Part shown: positions 1 to 7,089 of the stretch, in pieces | How the letters are laid out: the number at the start of each line of letters is the position of its first letter | Position numbering within the stretch: the first letter of the stretch is position 1 | Source of the DNA: an uncultured Clostridia bacterium | GTDB taxonomy: Bacteria; Bacillota; Clostridia; Christensenellales; UBA1242 | NCBI GenBank assembly: GCA_944381255.1 | Contig: CALWKL010000062.1 | Span: forward strand, 1-10,265 | DNA length: 10,265 nt | Direction: 5' to 3' | Translations under genes and position numbers: made by a program | Notes under the pieces: generated by a model | What the model was told of the DNA's origin: nothing | The model's database searches: none | What the model saw: the letters and a program-made list of their open reading frames with translations, nothing else

Positions 1-102
1 AGATTCACTCCAATATGACTAAATATTTGCTTACGATTTTTTATAATTACCTCGTAGCAATATATGATAAGAAAGAAATTTTTATGAATTTTTTTCAATA
101 CA

Positions 103-132
103 TTGACATCAATAAGTAAAGTATGCTATTAT
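103..132 (+). promoter_or_regulatory. Promoter of the guanylate-kinase-like gene
   Basis: A consensus -35 box TTGACA (103-108) and a -10 box TATTAT (127-132) are separated by 18 bp. Transcription would start near 139, leaving a leader of about 20 nt that carries the AAAGGAG ribosome binding site (147-153). The TTG at 103, which could be read as an in-frame start codon, is the first three bases of the -35 box, so it cannot be the translation start if this promoter is used. Confidence 0.7.
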
Positions 133-159
133 TGTTACGATTTTACAAAGGAGAAAATT

Positions 160-861
160 ATGCAGAAAAAAATGATTGTCCTTGTCGCAGGAAGTAGCGG
201 AGCAGGCAAAACTACTATAATTAAAAATGCAATTCAACGGCTAGGACAAGACAATCTCGATACCTTCCCCACTTGCACCACACGTACCCCACGCGAAGGC
301 GAACAGCATGGTCGTGATTATCTATTCTTTGATAAGCCAGAATTCAATCAATCTATAAAAGAGCATAATATAATAGAAGCCAAACGTGTGTACAATAATT
401 ATTATGGTACAAATATTGCAGTAATACTTGAAAAGCTTCAATCTACCAAAGTCTTAATAAAGGACTTCGATGTGCAAGGATACCAAAATGTAAAAAAACG
501 CATATCACGTAGTCTAGAAAAACGCAATTTGGAGCAAATACCCATGATTACTGTTCTAATAGATGCCCCAGATGATATTTTACTAGCAAGGCTTACAGGA
601 CGAAATGATAACACAAATGTAGCCGAACGCGCCACTGCACTATCTGTTGACCGAGCATGCAAAGACCAAAATGAATATGATTATCGCATTGATAATAGTA
701 GCACGAATATGAATTATTGTCTTGATAAACTCTGCGAGATTATAGATAAGGAGTACCAAGCCCACTTCCATGAGCCACTTTGTCTAGCTACTACAAGTGA
801 GTTAAATTTTGACTGCACCAGTGTAGATAGTAGTGTCAGTGCTTGTAATCAAAAGGAATAA
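160..861 (+). CDS. Guanylate kinase-like protein (P-loop GMP kinase family)
   Basis: The protein has 233 residues when started at ATG 160, six bases after AAAGGAG. The upstream in-frame TTG at 103 lies in the -35 box and would place the ribosome binding site inside the gene. Guanylate kinase features appear in order: P-loop GSSGAGKTT (11-19), the GMP-binding stretch TTRTPREGE (40-48, with R42, R45, E48) then Tyr54, Glu73, NYYGT (80-84), DVQG (104-107), the arginine lid region around R144-R148, and EYDYRID (172-178). The family converts GMP and ATP to GDP and ADP in the cytoplasm. The sequence is divergent: EAKRVYNNYYG replaces the usual EHAxVxGNYYG. It also carries a tail of roughly 30 residues rich in Ser, Thr and Cys, while typical bacterial enzymes have about 190-210 residues. 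It stands alone between its own promoter and terminator. It could be the cell's only guanylate kinase or a specialised paralogue; the window cannot decide. Confidence 0.8.
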   Translation: MQKKMIVLVAGSSGAGKTTIIKNAIQRLGQDNLDTFPTCTTRTPREGEQHGRDYLFFDKPEFNQSIKEHNIIEAKRVYNNYYGTNIAVILEKLQSTKVLIKDFDVQGYQNVKKRISRSLEKRNLEQIPMITVLIDAPDDILLARLTGRNDNTNVAERATALSVDRACKDQNEYDYRIDNSSTNMNYCLDKLCEIIDKEYQAHFHEPLCLATTSELNFDCTSVDSSVSACNQKE

Positions 862-931
862 ATAGATATATCAATATTAGTAAATAAAAATAATAATTTT
901 TGCATATTATACAATCAAAAATAGTTATAAA

Positions 932-958
932 AAAACATCTCTATTGTAGAGATGTTTT
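932..958. terminator. Bidirectional terminator between the guanylate-kinase-like gene and rlmN
   Basis: An 11-bp perfect stem (932-942 with 948-958) encloses a 5-nt loop. On the plus strand it is followed by ATTTTA. On the minus strand the stem's own 3' arm and flank give a run of seven T residues. It sits between two convergent genes, 71 bp after the kinase stop and just beyond the rlmN stop, so it should end transcripts from both sides. Confidence 0.85.
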
Positions 959-961
959 ATT

Positions 962-2014
962 TTACTCAATATTAGAGTTATCTTTTATAATTTTGTTTCT
1001 TAATTGCCCACATGCACCACCGATGTCTTCACCGATAGTACGGCGAATAGTAACGGACACACCTAGTTTTTGAAGCAAATTAGCGAATTGTTCCGCTTTT
1101 TTGCGTGTAACAGTCTTTAAATCTCTCTCTTTTACTTCATTCAATGGAATTAGATTTACATGACTTGGGAAACCGTGTACCAGCCCCGCAAGCTCCCTCG
1201 CACATTCTGGTGTATTATTGACACCATCAGTTAAAGCATATTCAAAAATTACCCTTCTATTAGTTGATTCGAAATATTTTTTAGCGGCATCTATAATTTC
1301 ATGTATTGAATATTTATTCGCAATAGGCATAATCTTTTTCCTAATTTCATCATTAGGCGCGTGCAGAGAAATTGTAAGCACTATTGGCAAATTTTCTTTG
1401 GCAAGGCGTAGAATATTAGGCACAATTCCACAGGTAGATAAAGATATATTTCGTGCTGAAATATTTAAGCCTTCTTTAGCATTAAGTAAATGTATAAACT
1501 TAATCACGTTATCATAGTTGTCAAGAGGCTCACCACTTCCCATTAGCACGACATTAGTTACCTGTCTATCTCTATCTTTTTTGCCTCCCAAATACGCATT
1601 GACGACTAATACTTGGCTAAGGATTTCCCCCGCAGTGAGATTGCGTGCTAATCCATTGAGGGTTGAAGCACAAAATTTGCACCCCATACGACAACCTACT
1701 TGGGTTGACACACACAGAGTATTTCCATACTTATAGTGCATTAATACGCCCTCAATTATGTTACCATCGGTCAATTCATAAGCAAATTTTTGCGTACCAT
1801 CTTTTCCATTTAGAATAGTATGGATTTTAAGAGGCTCATCATAAAAGTTTTCAAGTAATTTTTGCTTTAACTCGTTTGGAATATTACTACAACTGCTTAT
1901 CGGCTTTGATAACACAATATTATCCATTATTTGTTTTGCTCTAAAAGGCTTTTCACCCCATTCTTTCATTAAATCCTGTAATTCAGCTAGGCTATAATTT
2001 TGAATTATTTCCAT
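962..2014 (-). CDS. rlmN: Dual-specificity 23S rRNA A2503 / tRNA A37 C2-methyltransferase RlmN
   Basis: The protein has 350 residues, normal for RlmN, a cytoplasmic radical SAM enzyme that methylates C2 of A2503 in 23S rRNA and, in characterised homologues, of A37 in some tRNAs. The radical SAM cluster motif CxxxCxxC is at Cys108, Cys112 and Cys115 (VGCRMGCKFCAS). The two mechanistic cysteines known from E. coli (C118 and C355) match Cys101 in TLCVSTQVG and Cys335 in GGACGQL. The SAM-binding GSGEPL motif follows the cluster region. The methyl-transfer chemistry therefore looks intact. The start is ATG 2014, preceded by GAGG with a 5-nt spacer. No promoter fits in the 47 bp up to rpsO, and a terminator hairpin occupies that gap, so expression probably depends on read-through from rpsO. 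It ends at the bidirectional terminator. Confidence 0.97.
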   Translation of the reverse strand: MEIIQNYSLAELQDLMKEWGEKPFRAKQIMDNIVLSKPISSCSNIPNELKQKLLENFYDEPLKIHTILNGKDGTQKFAYELTDGNIIEGVLMHYKYGNTLCVSTQVGCRMGCKFCASTLNGLARNLTAGEILSQVLVVNAYLGGKKDRDRQVTNVVLMGSGEPLDNYDNVIKFIHLLNAKEGLNISARNISLSTCGIVPNILRLAKENLPIVLTISLHAPNDEIRKKIMPIANKYSIHEIIDAAKKYFESTNRRVIFEYALTDGVNNTPECARELAGLVHGFPSHVNLIPLNEVKERDLKTVTRKKAEQFANLLQKLGVSVTIRRTIGEDIGGACGQLRNKIIKDNSNIE

Positions 2015-2035
2015 ACATACCTCAATATTTAATAC

Positions 2036-2058
2036 AAAAAAGTGGCAATATTGCCACC
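2036..2058 (-). terminator. Terminator hairpin between rpsO and rlmN
   Basis: On the minus strand the stem GTGGCAA/TTGCCAC (2051-2057 with 2042-2048), with a 2-nt centre, follows the rpsO stop codon directly and is followed by six T residues (2041-2036). This is a typical rho-independent terminator for rpsO. The 7-bp stem is moderate, and the tight centre leaves an effective 4-nt loop, so partial read-through into rlmN is plausible. Confidence 0.75.
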
Positions 2059-2061
2059 TTT

Positions 2062-2316
2062 TTAGTTACGTAATCCTAATTCTGCATTGAGCTTTCTGTA
2101 GCGCTCTAGATCGGTACGCTCCAAGTATTTTTTGAGACCTTGACGTTTACCAACCAATTTCATAAGACCTCTACGAGTGTGGTTGTCCTTTGGGTGCTGC
2201 TTTAGGTGCTCAGTCAAATGTCTAATTCTTTGAGAAAGCAAAGCAATCTGCACTTCTGGAGAACCAGTGTCTTGCTCATTGCGACCATATTTAGCAATAA
2301 TTTCTTGCTTAGTCAT
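2062..2316 (-). CDS. rpsO: 30S ribosomal protein S15
   Basis: S15 is a primary 16S rRNA-binding protein of the small subunit platform. The S15 signature DTGSPEVQIALLSQRI is present, followed by LTEHLKQHPKDNHTRRGL and the conserved KRQGLKKYL segment. I place the start at ATG 2316, giving 84 residues (TKQEIIAKYG after Met). GGAGG lies eight bases upstream. The alternative in-frame ATG at 2331 would translate the Shine-Dalgarno itself (Met-Glu-Glu-Leu-Ile), so I reject it. The gene has its own consensus promoter, a structured leader of about 79 nt and a terminator, so it can be a single-gene unit, although it may also receive transcription from the HemZ-like gene upstream. rpsO is autoregulated in several bacteria, which fits the leader hairpin. 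Confidence 0.98.
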   Translation of the reverse strand: MTKQEIIAKYGRNEQDTGSPEVQIALLSQRIRHLTEHLKQHPKDNHTRRGLMKLVGKRQGLKKYLERTDLERYRKLNAELGLRN

Positions 2317-2354
2317 TATTAGTTCCTCCATAAATAATATTCGCCCAAAACAAC

Positions 2355-2381
2355 GCTATGCGAGGAGTCAAACCGCAAAGC
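2355..2381 (-). promoter_or_regulatory. rpsO leader hairpin, candidate S15 autoregulatory element
   Basis: In the rpsO leader transcript GCUUUGCG (2381-2374) pairs with CGCAUAGC (2362-2355), seven of eight positions matched, closing an 11-nt loop. The loop contains CUCC, complementary to GGAG in the rpsO Shine-Dalgarno at 2325-2329, so a pseudoknot that covers the ribosome binding site is possible. S15 repression through leader structures is known in E. coli and some Firmicutes. Use of this particular hairpin is inference. Confidence 0.45.
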
Positions 2382-2401
2382 CTTGTAACAGGTATGTAAA
2401 C

Positions 2402-2430
2402 ATTATATCATAACATTTGATATTTGTAAA
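2402..2430 (-). promoter_or_regulatory. rpsO promoter
   Basis: On the minus strand a -35 box TTTACA (2430-2425) and a perfect -10 box TATAAT (2407-2402) are separated by exactly 17 bp. Transcription would start near 2395, leaving a leader of about 79 nt. The -35 box begins only 5 bp after the stop codon of the HemZ-like gene, and no terminator lies between them. Confidence 0.8.
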
Positions 2431-2434
2431 GACA

Positions 2435-3601
2435 TTATTCAAAAAACTCTCGTTTTGTTTTTGTAATTTGTTTTATATTGGAGATATATTCGCATAAATC
2501 TCCTGTAGTATTCAAAATTTCTTTGGTTTTATGCAAATTATTAACTTTGATACAACTACTAGATAGACCACATCCTATCATAGTTGATATTCCATATGTA
2601 CTATCCTCGATATACTTACATTTTTTGTTTGGCAAGCAGTAACCTACATTCTCAAAACATCCACCTTGAATATCACTACAGTACAAAAAATATGGAGAAT
2701 ACCTCTGCTCCAACAAAAAATCATTTGAATATTCGTGTAATCTTCGAATAGCAGGATACCTATCTTCTGTAGGAGGCTTTGCATTTTTAATCTTTGGGCA
2801 GTGCATAGAGTAAAGGTCAATACAGCTTGCGCCTAATTCTATAGCATATTTTAGATTACGGCCTAGTTGCAGTTCTCGCTCTTTACCGATTCCAACTACT
2901 AAACGTACAGATATGTCAAAGCCATTTGATATAATTAATTTTAGATAATCATAGACCTCACGGAACTCAAAATGCTTATTCAATACGCGCAATGTTACCA
3001 TATTAAAGGTTAGAGCATTAAGTATAAATCTAACATTGGGATATTTTCTTAGAACAGCCATTTTTTGTTCGGTAATTAGTTTTGCATCACTTAGTTCAAT
3101 GCATATCTCATTCAAAGTATATGCACATAGACTCAGTAATTTACTTAATTCTTCAGCAGAGAATACCAATACATTACCAGTAAAACATACAGATTTAACA
3201 AAATAACCACGTTTTAAAATTATTTCACGGGTTGCTATTACATCAAAAAGTAATGCGTCAAAGTAATCTTTAAAGCATTTATTTGTGCGTTTGTAAATTT
3301 GTCTATCACAGTTAGAACATTGATTTTCACAAATAGGCACTGATATATTCAATAAGACCTCGTTGTCATTCCTAACAATGCAACATTCGCTCTTGTATGC
3401 CTCTACTACAAGATTCGATTTTCGAAAATCCATATGTTTTTCTGCAAAAAGGTAATCACGGACGTCGTTTATCGGTACTCCTGAATTTACAATTTGCGCA
3501 ACTTTCTGTGTAGGAAATTCTACTCGAAAATCCTCTGTCCAAGGCATTTTTGAAAAGTCTTTTGGTTTTTCCTTTGCTTTTGGTATTCTTAGCTTTGGCA
3601 T
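2435..3601 (-). CDS. HemZ-like radical SAM protein, degenerate (coproporphyrinogen dehydrogenase family relative)
   Basis: This 388-residue protein aligns by eye with clostridial HemZ, the HemN-like radical SAM enzyme family. Matching landmarks are MPWTEDFRVEFPTQKV (19-34), corresponding to the PWG-TLTGIRPTKI region of HemZ, an iron-sulfur triad CENQC-SN-C (Cys91, Cys95, Cys98), and GGCFENVGYCLPNKKC (313-328), corresponding to the ENVGYxKPG block near the HemZ C terminus. Several features are odd. Roughly the first 100 residues of HemZ are missing. The SAM-binding GGTP motif expected after the cluster reads TGNVL (141-145). The aromatic residue normally before the third cluster cysteine is Asn97. 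The VEAGRP and GLPGE-like stretches are changed to IELSDAK and GIGKERE. About 18 cysteines are present. The start ATG 3601 follows GAGG by seven bases, and that site overlaps the recJ stop codon, so translation is probably coupled to recJ. The position after recJ agrees with hemZ placement in Clostridia. Catalytic activity is doubtful. Confidence 0.65.
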   Translation of the reverse strand: MPKLRIPKAKEKPKDFSKMPWTEDFRVEFPTQKVAQIVNSGVPINDVRDYLFAEKHMDFRKSNLVVEAYKSECCIVRNDNEVLLNISVPICENQCSNCDRQIYKRTNKCFKDYFDALLFDVIATREIILKRGYFVKSVCFTGNVLVFSAEELSKLLSLCAYTLNEICIELSDAKLITEQKMAVLRKYPNVRFILNALTFNMVTLRVLNKHFEFREVYDYLKLIISNGFDISVRLVVGIGKERELQLGRNLKYAIELGASCIDLYSMHCPKIKNAKPPTEDRYPAIRRLHEYSNDFLLEQRYSPYFLYCSDIQGGCFENVGYCLPNKKCKYIEDSTYGISTMIGCGLSSSCIKVNNLHKTKEILNTTGDLCEYISNIKQITKTKREFFE

Positions 3602-3610
3602 AAATATACC

Positions 3611-5239
3611 TCAATATGATTTTAAAATTAATTCTAATTTGTTATAGAAAATTGAATTATTGAGTTGAGTAGATGCTTTACTAGTCATTTTGATAGTAAA
3701 ATTCCCCAATTGTTCATTTATGTCTAATAGATTTAACTGTTTGAATGTAATCAAACATGCAACAAACTGAACATAATTTATATCTTTTTGAATTTTCTTG
3801 AGTTTATTAAAATAGTTGTAATCATCGAAGCCTACCAAATTCATTTTTGTAGCTTTCTTGATTAAATTAAAATATTCTCCAAAAATTTTGCGTGATAAGT
3901 CTAAAAATCTAAAAGGCGAATATACAAAAGGAGTAGAATTCGGAATGTAAATCTCCGCTTGACTATGCTCGTTTAGGTATACCAAATATGCCTCATCTAA
4001 TACTCCATCTAAAAGTATAATTCTACTATAATTATGGTAGTCATTAGAAATCGCAGGACACAAACAAATTGTGTTGTACCCACAATTATTTGTAAGATTT
4101 AGATACTCATAGCACACAATATTATACTTTGATGAATATTGCTCGCAAAAATCTTTGTAACTTTTGAGAGTATTAGCAATTATCAAAGTACCGTAAATTT
4201 GACTGCCTCCAGAAGCCAGCAAATCGCCTAGTTCGTGCCGAGAATATGTCTGAAATTTTGATATTTTACCATTACTAGATAATGCTAGTTGCTTAATATA
4301 TTCGCCACCCACTCGCTCTTCCCCAACATTAGGAGAAGATACTATTTGTAGATTTTTTACTATACCTTTACAGTTGTTATTACCTCGGAAAGTATCCACC
4401 CAAAGTTCTGCTATGCACTCTTTTTTACTGCTCTGTGCTAGTAAATTAAAATACTGTCCGCAATTGAATGCAAGCAAATTAATATTAGGCAGTTGTATAG
4501 TCAAGTGATTACTATTACTTTTCATAGGGGTTATTGTAGCTTTATCAAAAAGCAATCTAAAAGTAGGTGCTGGATTTTGACATCCATAAGGCTCCAAAAT
4601 CTCCAAAGCTCTCAAGCGCTCGATGTTTATATCCCTTACTTCAATATCCAAATCATATTCACAGTAAGGCTCAAAATACTCATCACCATACATACTAGCA
4701 ATAGTGTTCTCAAGCCTTGATTTAAATTCTTCAATTTTGTCTTTGTGCACTGTCATACCAGCAGCCATTACATGGCCACCAAAACTTGTAAGTATGTCTT
4801 GCAACTTAGTCAAAATTTCGTGTACATTGATACCTTCTATACTTCTACAAGACCCTTTGAAATATTCGCCTTCTAATCCTAATAAAAATGTTGGGCGCCT
4901 ATATTCTTCAGTAATTCGTGCAGCAACAATACCTAGTATACCGATATTCCAATGTTCGCTAAATAATACTATAGCTTTTTTGTTAGCAAGATTAATATTT
5001 TTTAATTCGTTTACACAGTCATTATAAGCAATGTTGCAAAGATCTTGTCTATCTGTATTATAAGATAACAATTTATTAACCAATTCGCGCAAGACAGCTT
5101 TGTCCCGCTCTATATACAGCCTCAGACTATGATTTGCATCACCCATTCTACCAGATGCATTTAGTTTTGGTGCTAATTTAAAGCTGACATCTTGACTAGT
5201 AATCTTGTTACCCAATTTTAGTTCTTTACACAAAGCCAC
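3611..5239 (-). CDS. recJ: RecJ single-stranded-DNA exonuclease, C-terminal part (DHHA1, OB and RecJ C-terminal regions) after an amber codon
   Basis: This is the downstream part of RecJ, the 5'-3' single-strand-specific exonuclease of recombination and mismatch repair. It lies in the same frame as the upstream part, separated by TAG (5302-5300) and 20 further sense codons. It begins with KLAPKLNASGRMGDA (about 21-35 of this part), a conserved RecJ motif. HWNIGILGIVAARI (96-109) and the DHHA1 signature SFGGHVMAAG (152-161) follow, then the OB-fold region and a long C-terminal domain as in Bacillus-type RecJ. A GTG at 5239 is the first likely restart codon, but only a weak GATGGA-like site precedes it, so efficient independent translation is uncertain. 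With the TAG read through, the whole protein would be 797 residues, close to the roughly 790 of Bacillus RecJ. The stop TGA is embedded in the ribosome binding site of the next gene. Confidence 0.85.
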   Translation of the reverse strand: MALCKELKLGNKITSQDVSFKLAPKLNASGRMGDANHSLRLYIERDKAVLRELVNKLLSYNTDRQDLCNIAYNDCVNELKNINLANKKAIVLFSEHWNIGILGIVAARITEEYRRPTFLLGLEGEYFKGSCRSIEGINVHEILTKLQDILTSFGGHVMAAGMTVHKDKIEEFKSRLENTIASMYGDEYFEPYCEYDLDIEVRDINIERLRALEILEPYGCQNPAPTFRLLFDKATITPMKSNSNHLTIQLPNINLLAFNCGQYFNLLAQSSKKECIAELWVDTFRGNNNCKGIVKNLQIVSSPNVGEERVGGEYIKQLALSSNGKISKFQTYSRHELGDLLASGGSQIYGTLIIANTLKSYKDFCEQYSSKYNIVCYEYLNLTNNCGYNTICLCPAISNDYHNYSRIILLDGVLDEAYLVYLNEHSQAEIYIPNSTPFVYSPFRFLDLSRKIFGEYFNLIKKATKMNLVGFDDYNYFNKLKKIQKDINYVQFVACLITFKQLNLLDINEQLGNFTIKMTSKASTQLNNSIFYNKLELILKSY

Positions 5240-5299
5240 TATTCCATCAGGGAAAGCCTGAAGAGGAGCATCTAATCCGTATTTTACTATTACTCTATT

Positions 5300-5302
5300 C
5301 TA
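5300..5302 (-). other. recJ: In-frame amber (TAG) codon interrupting recJ (locus 3611-6004)
   Basis: The reading frame from ATG 6004 to TGA 3611 is open except for this single TAG. RecJ homologues continue across this point with a block resembling VPL-x-GENRVLVKYGL. Here the frame reads DIVPLID, TAG, then NRVIVKYGL, so the amber falls where Glu is usual and would need only one base change from GAG. Possible explanations are a nonsense mutation (recent pseudogene), an assembly or sequencing error, amber suppression, or two separate RecJ polypeptides. Confidence 0.85.
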
Positions 5303-6004
5303 ATCGATTAGGGGTACTATATCAGAGACCGTAGCAATGGCACAAACGGGCAAGTATTTGCGCATAGTGTCTATATTAGAAAGTGCTTGTACAAGTTTTA
5401 AAGCCACACCAGCACCACAAAGTTCGCTAAAAGGATATCGCTGACCAGGTAACTTAGCATCAATAATCAAACAATTTGGCAATAACTCTGGACAATCATG
5501 GTGATCTGTAACTATAACATCTATACCTTTGGACTTGATATATTCTACTTCATCGTGTCCACTGATACCACAATCAACTGTAATGATTAAACTTGGATGA
5601 AAAGTTTCAATAACATAATTTACTGCGTCTCTTGTCAATCCATATCCATCTGAATAACGATTTGGCAAAAATACATCAGCAGAGCAACCTTGACTTTTCA
5701 AATAATCTAGCAAAATATAACTGCTCGTTATACCATCTACATCATAATCCCCAAAAATCAAAATCTTCTCATGATTGTTCAATGCCTGACGAATACGATT
5801 CACGACTTTGTCCATATCGTTAAATAGAAATGGGTCATGCAAATTACTTAATTTAGGATTAAGGAATTTATCTATCTCAGCATCTGTTGCGATACCTCTC
5901 TCCAACAAGATTTCTGCTACATCAGTACTGATTTTGTATTTTTCAACTAGAGCATTTATGTTATCCACTGTATAAGGATAATGCCCATTTTTCTTATATT
6001 TCAT
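5300..6004 (-). CDS. recJ: RecJ single-stranded-DNA exonuclease, N-terminal DHH domain, ended by an amber codon
   Basis: The 234-residue product carries the complete DHH phosphoesterase domain of RecJ. The metal-binding and catalytic motifs are DYDVDG (86-91), NRYSDGYG (115-122), Asp144 in VDCGISG, and DHH (167-169). GAGVALKL (197-204) and SDIVPL (227-232) follow. Translation then meets TAG, while the remainder of RecJ continues in the same frame. The start ATG 6004 is supported by AAGGAAAG a few bases upstream. A terminator hairpin separates it from secF, and I see no convincing separate promoter, so recJ and the following HemZ-like gene may be expressed by read-through. On its own this part would lack the DHHA1 domain that completes the nuclease active-site cleft, so it is probably inactive unless it joins the downstream polypeptide. 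Confidence 0.88.
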   Translation of the reverse strand: MKYKKNGHYPYTVDNINALVEKYKISTDVAEILLERGIATDAEIDKFLNPKLSNLHDPFLFNDMDKVVNRIRQALNNHEKILIFGDYDVDGITSSYILLDYLKSQGCSADVFLPNRYSDGYGLTRDAVNYVIETFHPSLIITVDCGISGHDEVEYIKSKGIDVIVTDHHDCPELLPNCLIIDAKLPGQRYPFSELCGAGVALKLVQALSNIDTMRKYLPVCAIATVSDIVPLID

Positions 6005-6014
6005 ATTTCTTTCC

Positions 6015-6049
6015 TTACAAAAAGCCTCCCATAGATAGAGGAAGGCTTT
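6015..6049 (-). terminator. Terminator after secF
   Basis: On the minus strand, directly after the secF stop, AAAGCCT (6049-6043) pairs with AGGCTTT (6027-6021). Two further G-C pairs lie inside after one mismatch, and the loop is about 9 nt. A T-rich tail (TTTTTG) follows, just before the recJ ribosome binding site. It separates the secDF transcript from recJ, though some read-through is likely because recJ has no visible promoter. Confidence 0.75.
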
Positions 6050-6054
6050 AGTTT

Positions 6055-7089
6055 TTATTCTTCAATAGGAGTTGCCTCTGCCTCGACCTCGTTAGTACTA
6101 GTCTTTGCTTTGGCAGCTTTTGCTTTTGCTCTCTCTCTGATACTATGCTTACCGCCTCTCATCATAGTAGCCCAAAGTGGTGCGGAAATGAATATAGAAG
6201 CATAAGTACCAGCTAGTAGACCGATTAAGATAGGTATAACAAACTCAGACATCTGTGGTACACCTATTACCGCCAACATAAAGATGGCTAAAATTGTGGT
6301 AATTGATGTATTCAGAGTACGATTTAATGTTTGCTTAATAGACAAGTCTGCAATTTCTTTATTACTTAGATTTTCTAGGCTTGGCATACTTAGATTTTCT
6401 CTAATACGGTCAAAGACAATAATTGTATTGTTAATCGAATAACCAAGAATGGTGATTATTGCGGCAACGAAAGAACTATTTATCTCAACTCTAAATATAA
6501 GCACGCAAGCACACATTATCAACACATCATGGAAAAGTGTAATTAATGCAGCGACACCACTTAAGAATTCAAATCGAATTGCTATATATATAAGTATGAA
6601 GATTAACGAAATGAATACTGCAAGTAATGCATTGGTAAGGAGCTCTGCACTAGCGACAGCACTTTTTGACTCTGCGTTTACTATTGTATAGTCAGGCAAA
6701 GCCTCCTTTAAAGCTTCAACTATAGCGGAGTTTATCTCCTCCATATCACTAGTAGAAGCCCCATCTTTATTTTGGTACTGAATTGATACAGCTTGCTGTC
6801 CACTCTCACCTACGCGTTGGTCCTGAGCAAGATCCAAATCGTACTCATCCAAAACTTCTCTAGAAACATTTATAACAGTATCATATTCCTCTTTGCTTAT
6901 TTCACCTGAAGCTTGAATTTCAATAATATTACCACCGGTAAAGTCCATTCCTAAATTAAAGCCAAGGGTTGCGAGTATAATTGCACCAACCAAAATTAAT
7001 GTCGCACTAAACAACAAAAAATATTTGGTATATTTACTTGCTCTAAAATTATTTTTAAAGTCGGCAAATTTTGATTTAGACAAGTTCAA
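6055..7089 (-). CDS. secF: Protein translocase subunit SecF
   Basis: SecF pairs with SecD in the inner-membrane complex that uses the proton motive force to help SecYEG export proteins. The 344-residue protein has an N-terminal membrane helix (about 23-44), then the family motif GMDFTGG (47-53), an extracytoplasmic domain, and a five-helix membrane block containing GYSINNTIIVFDRIREN (216-232). A charged Lys/Ala/Glu tail (about 314-344) is probably cytoplasmic. The best start is TTG 7089, because the ATG two codons upstream (7095-7093) is followed at once by TAG in this frame. A purine-rich AAAGGGGGG ends nine bases before the TTG. The gene overlaps the 3' end of secD by 14 bp, so translation should be coupled. 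It ends at a terminator hairpin. Confidence 0.96.
   Translation of the reverse strand: MNLSKSKFADFKNNFRASKYTKYFLLFSATLILVGAIILATLGFNLGMDFTGGNIIEIQASGEISKEEYDTVINVSREVLDEYDLDLAQDQRVGESGQQAVSIQYQNKDGASTSDMEEINSAIVEALKEALPDYTIVNAESKSAVASAELLTNALLAVFISLIFILIYIAIRFEFLSGVAALITLFHDVLIMCACVLIFRVEINSSFVAAIITILGYSINNTIIVFDRIRENLSMPSLENLSNKEIADLSIKQTLNRTLNTSITTILAIFMLAVIGVPQMSEFVIPILIGLLAGTYASIFISAPLWATMMRGGKHSIRERAKAKAAKAKTSTNEVEAEATPIEE

Noticed and set aside
1..102. Divergent gene starting left of the window (a GGAG near positions 5-8 on the minus strand)
   Set aside because: The coding part would lie outside the window, and no clear promoter is present; the stretch is otherwise AT-rich non-coding sequence.
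103..159. TTG start at 103 for the guanylate-kinase-like gene
   Set aside because: The TTG is part of the -35 box, and the strong AAAGGAG site at 147-153 serves ATG 160.
1218..1736. Plus-strand frames opposite rlmN, and other long antisense frames opposite recJ, secF and secD
   Set aside because: They lie entirely opposite well-conserved genes, have no ribosome binding sites and show no recognisable domains, so they are shadows.
2317..2331. ATG 2331 as the rpsO start
   Set aside because: It overlaps the GGAGG ribosome binding site that serves ATG 2316, and S15 homology does not need the extra five residues.
3611..6004. Genome-wide reassignment of TAG as a sense codon
   Set aside because: Only one internal TAG occurs in about 2,700 codons of conserved genes here, and the plus-strand remnant ends with TAG at 10181-10183. 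The evidence is too thin for a new code.
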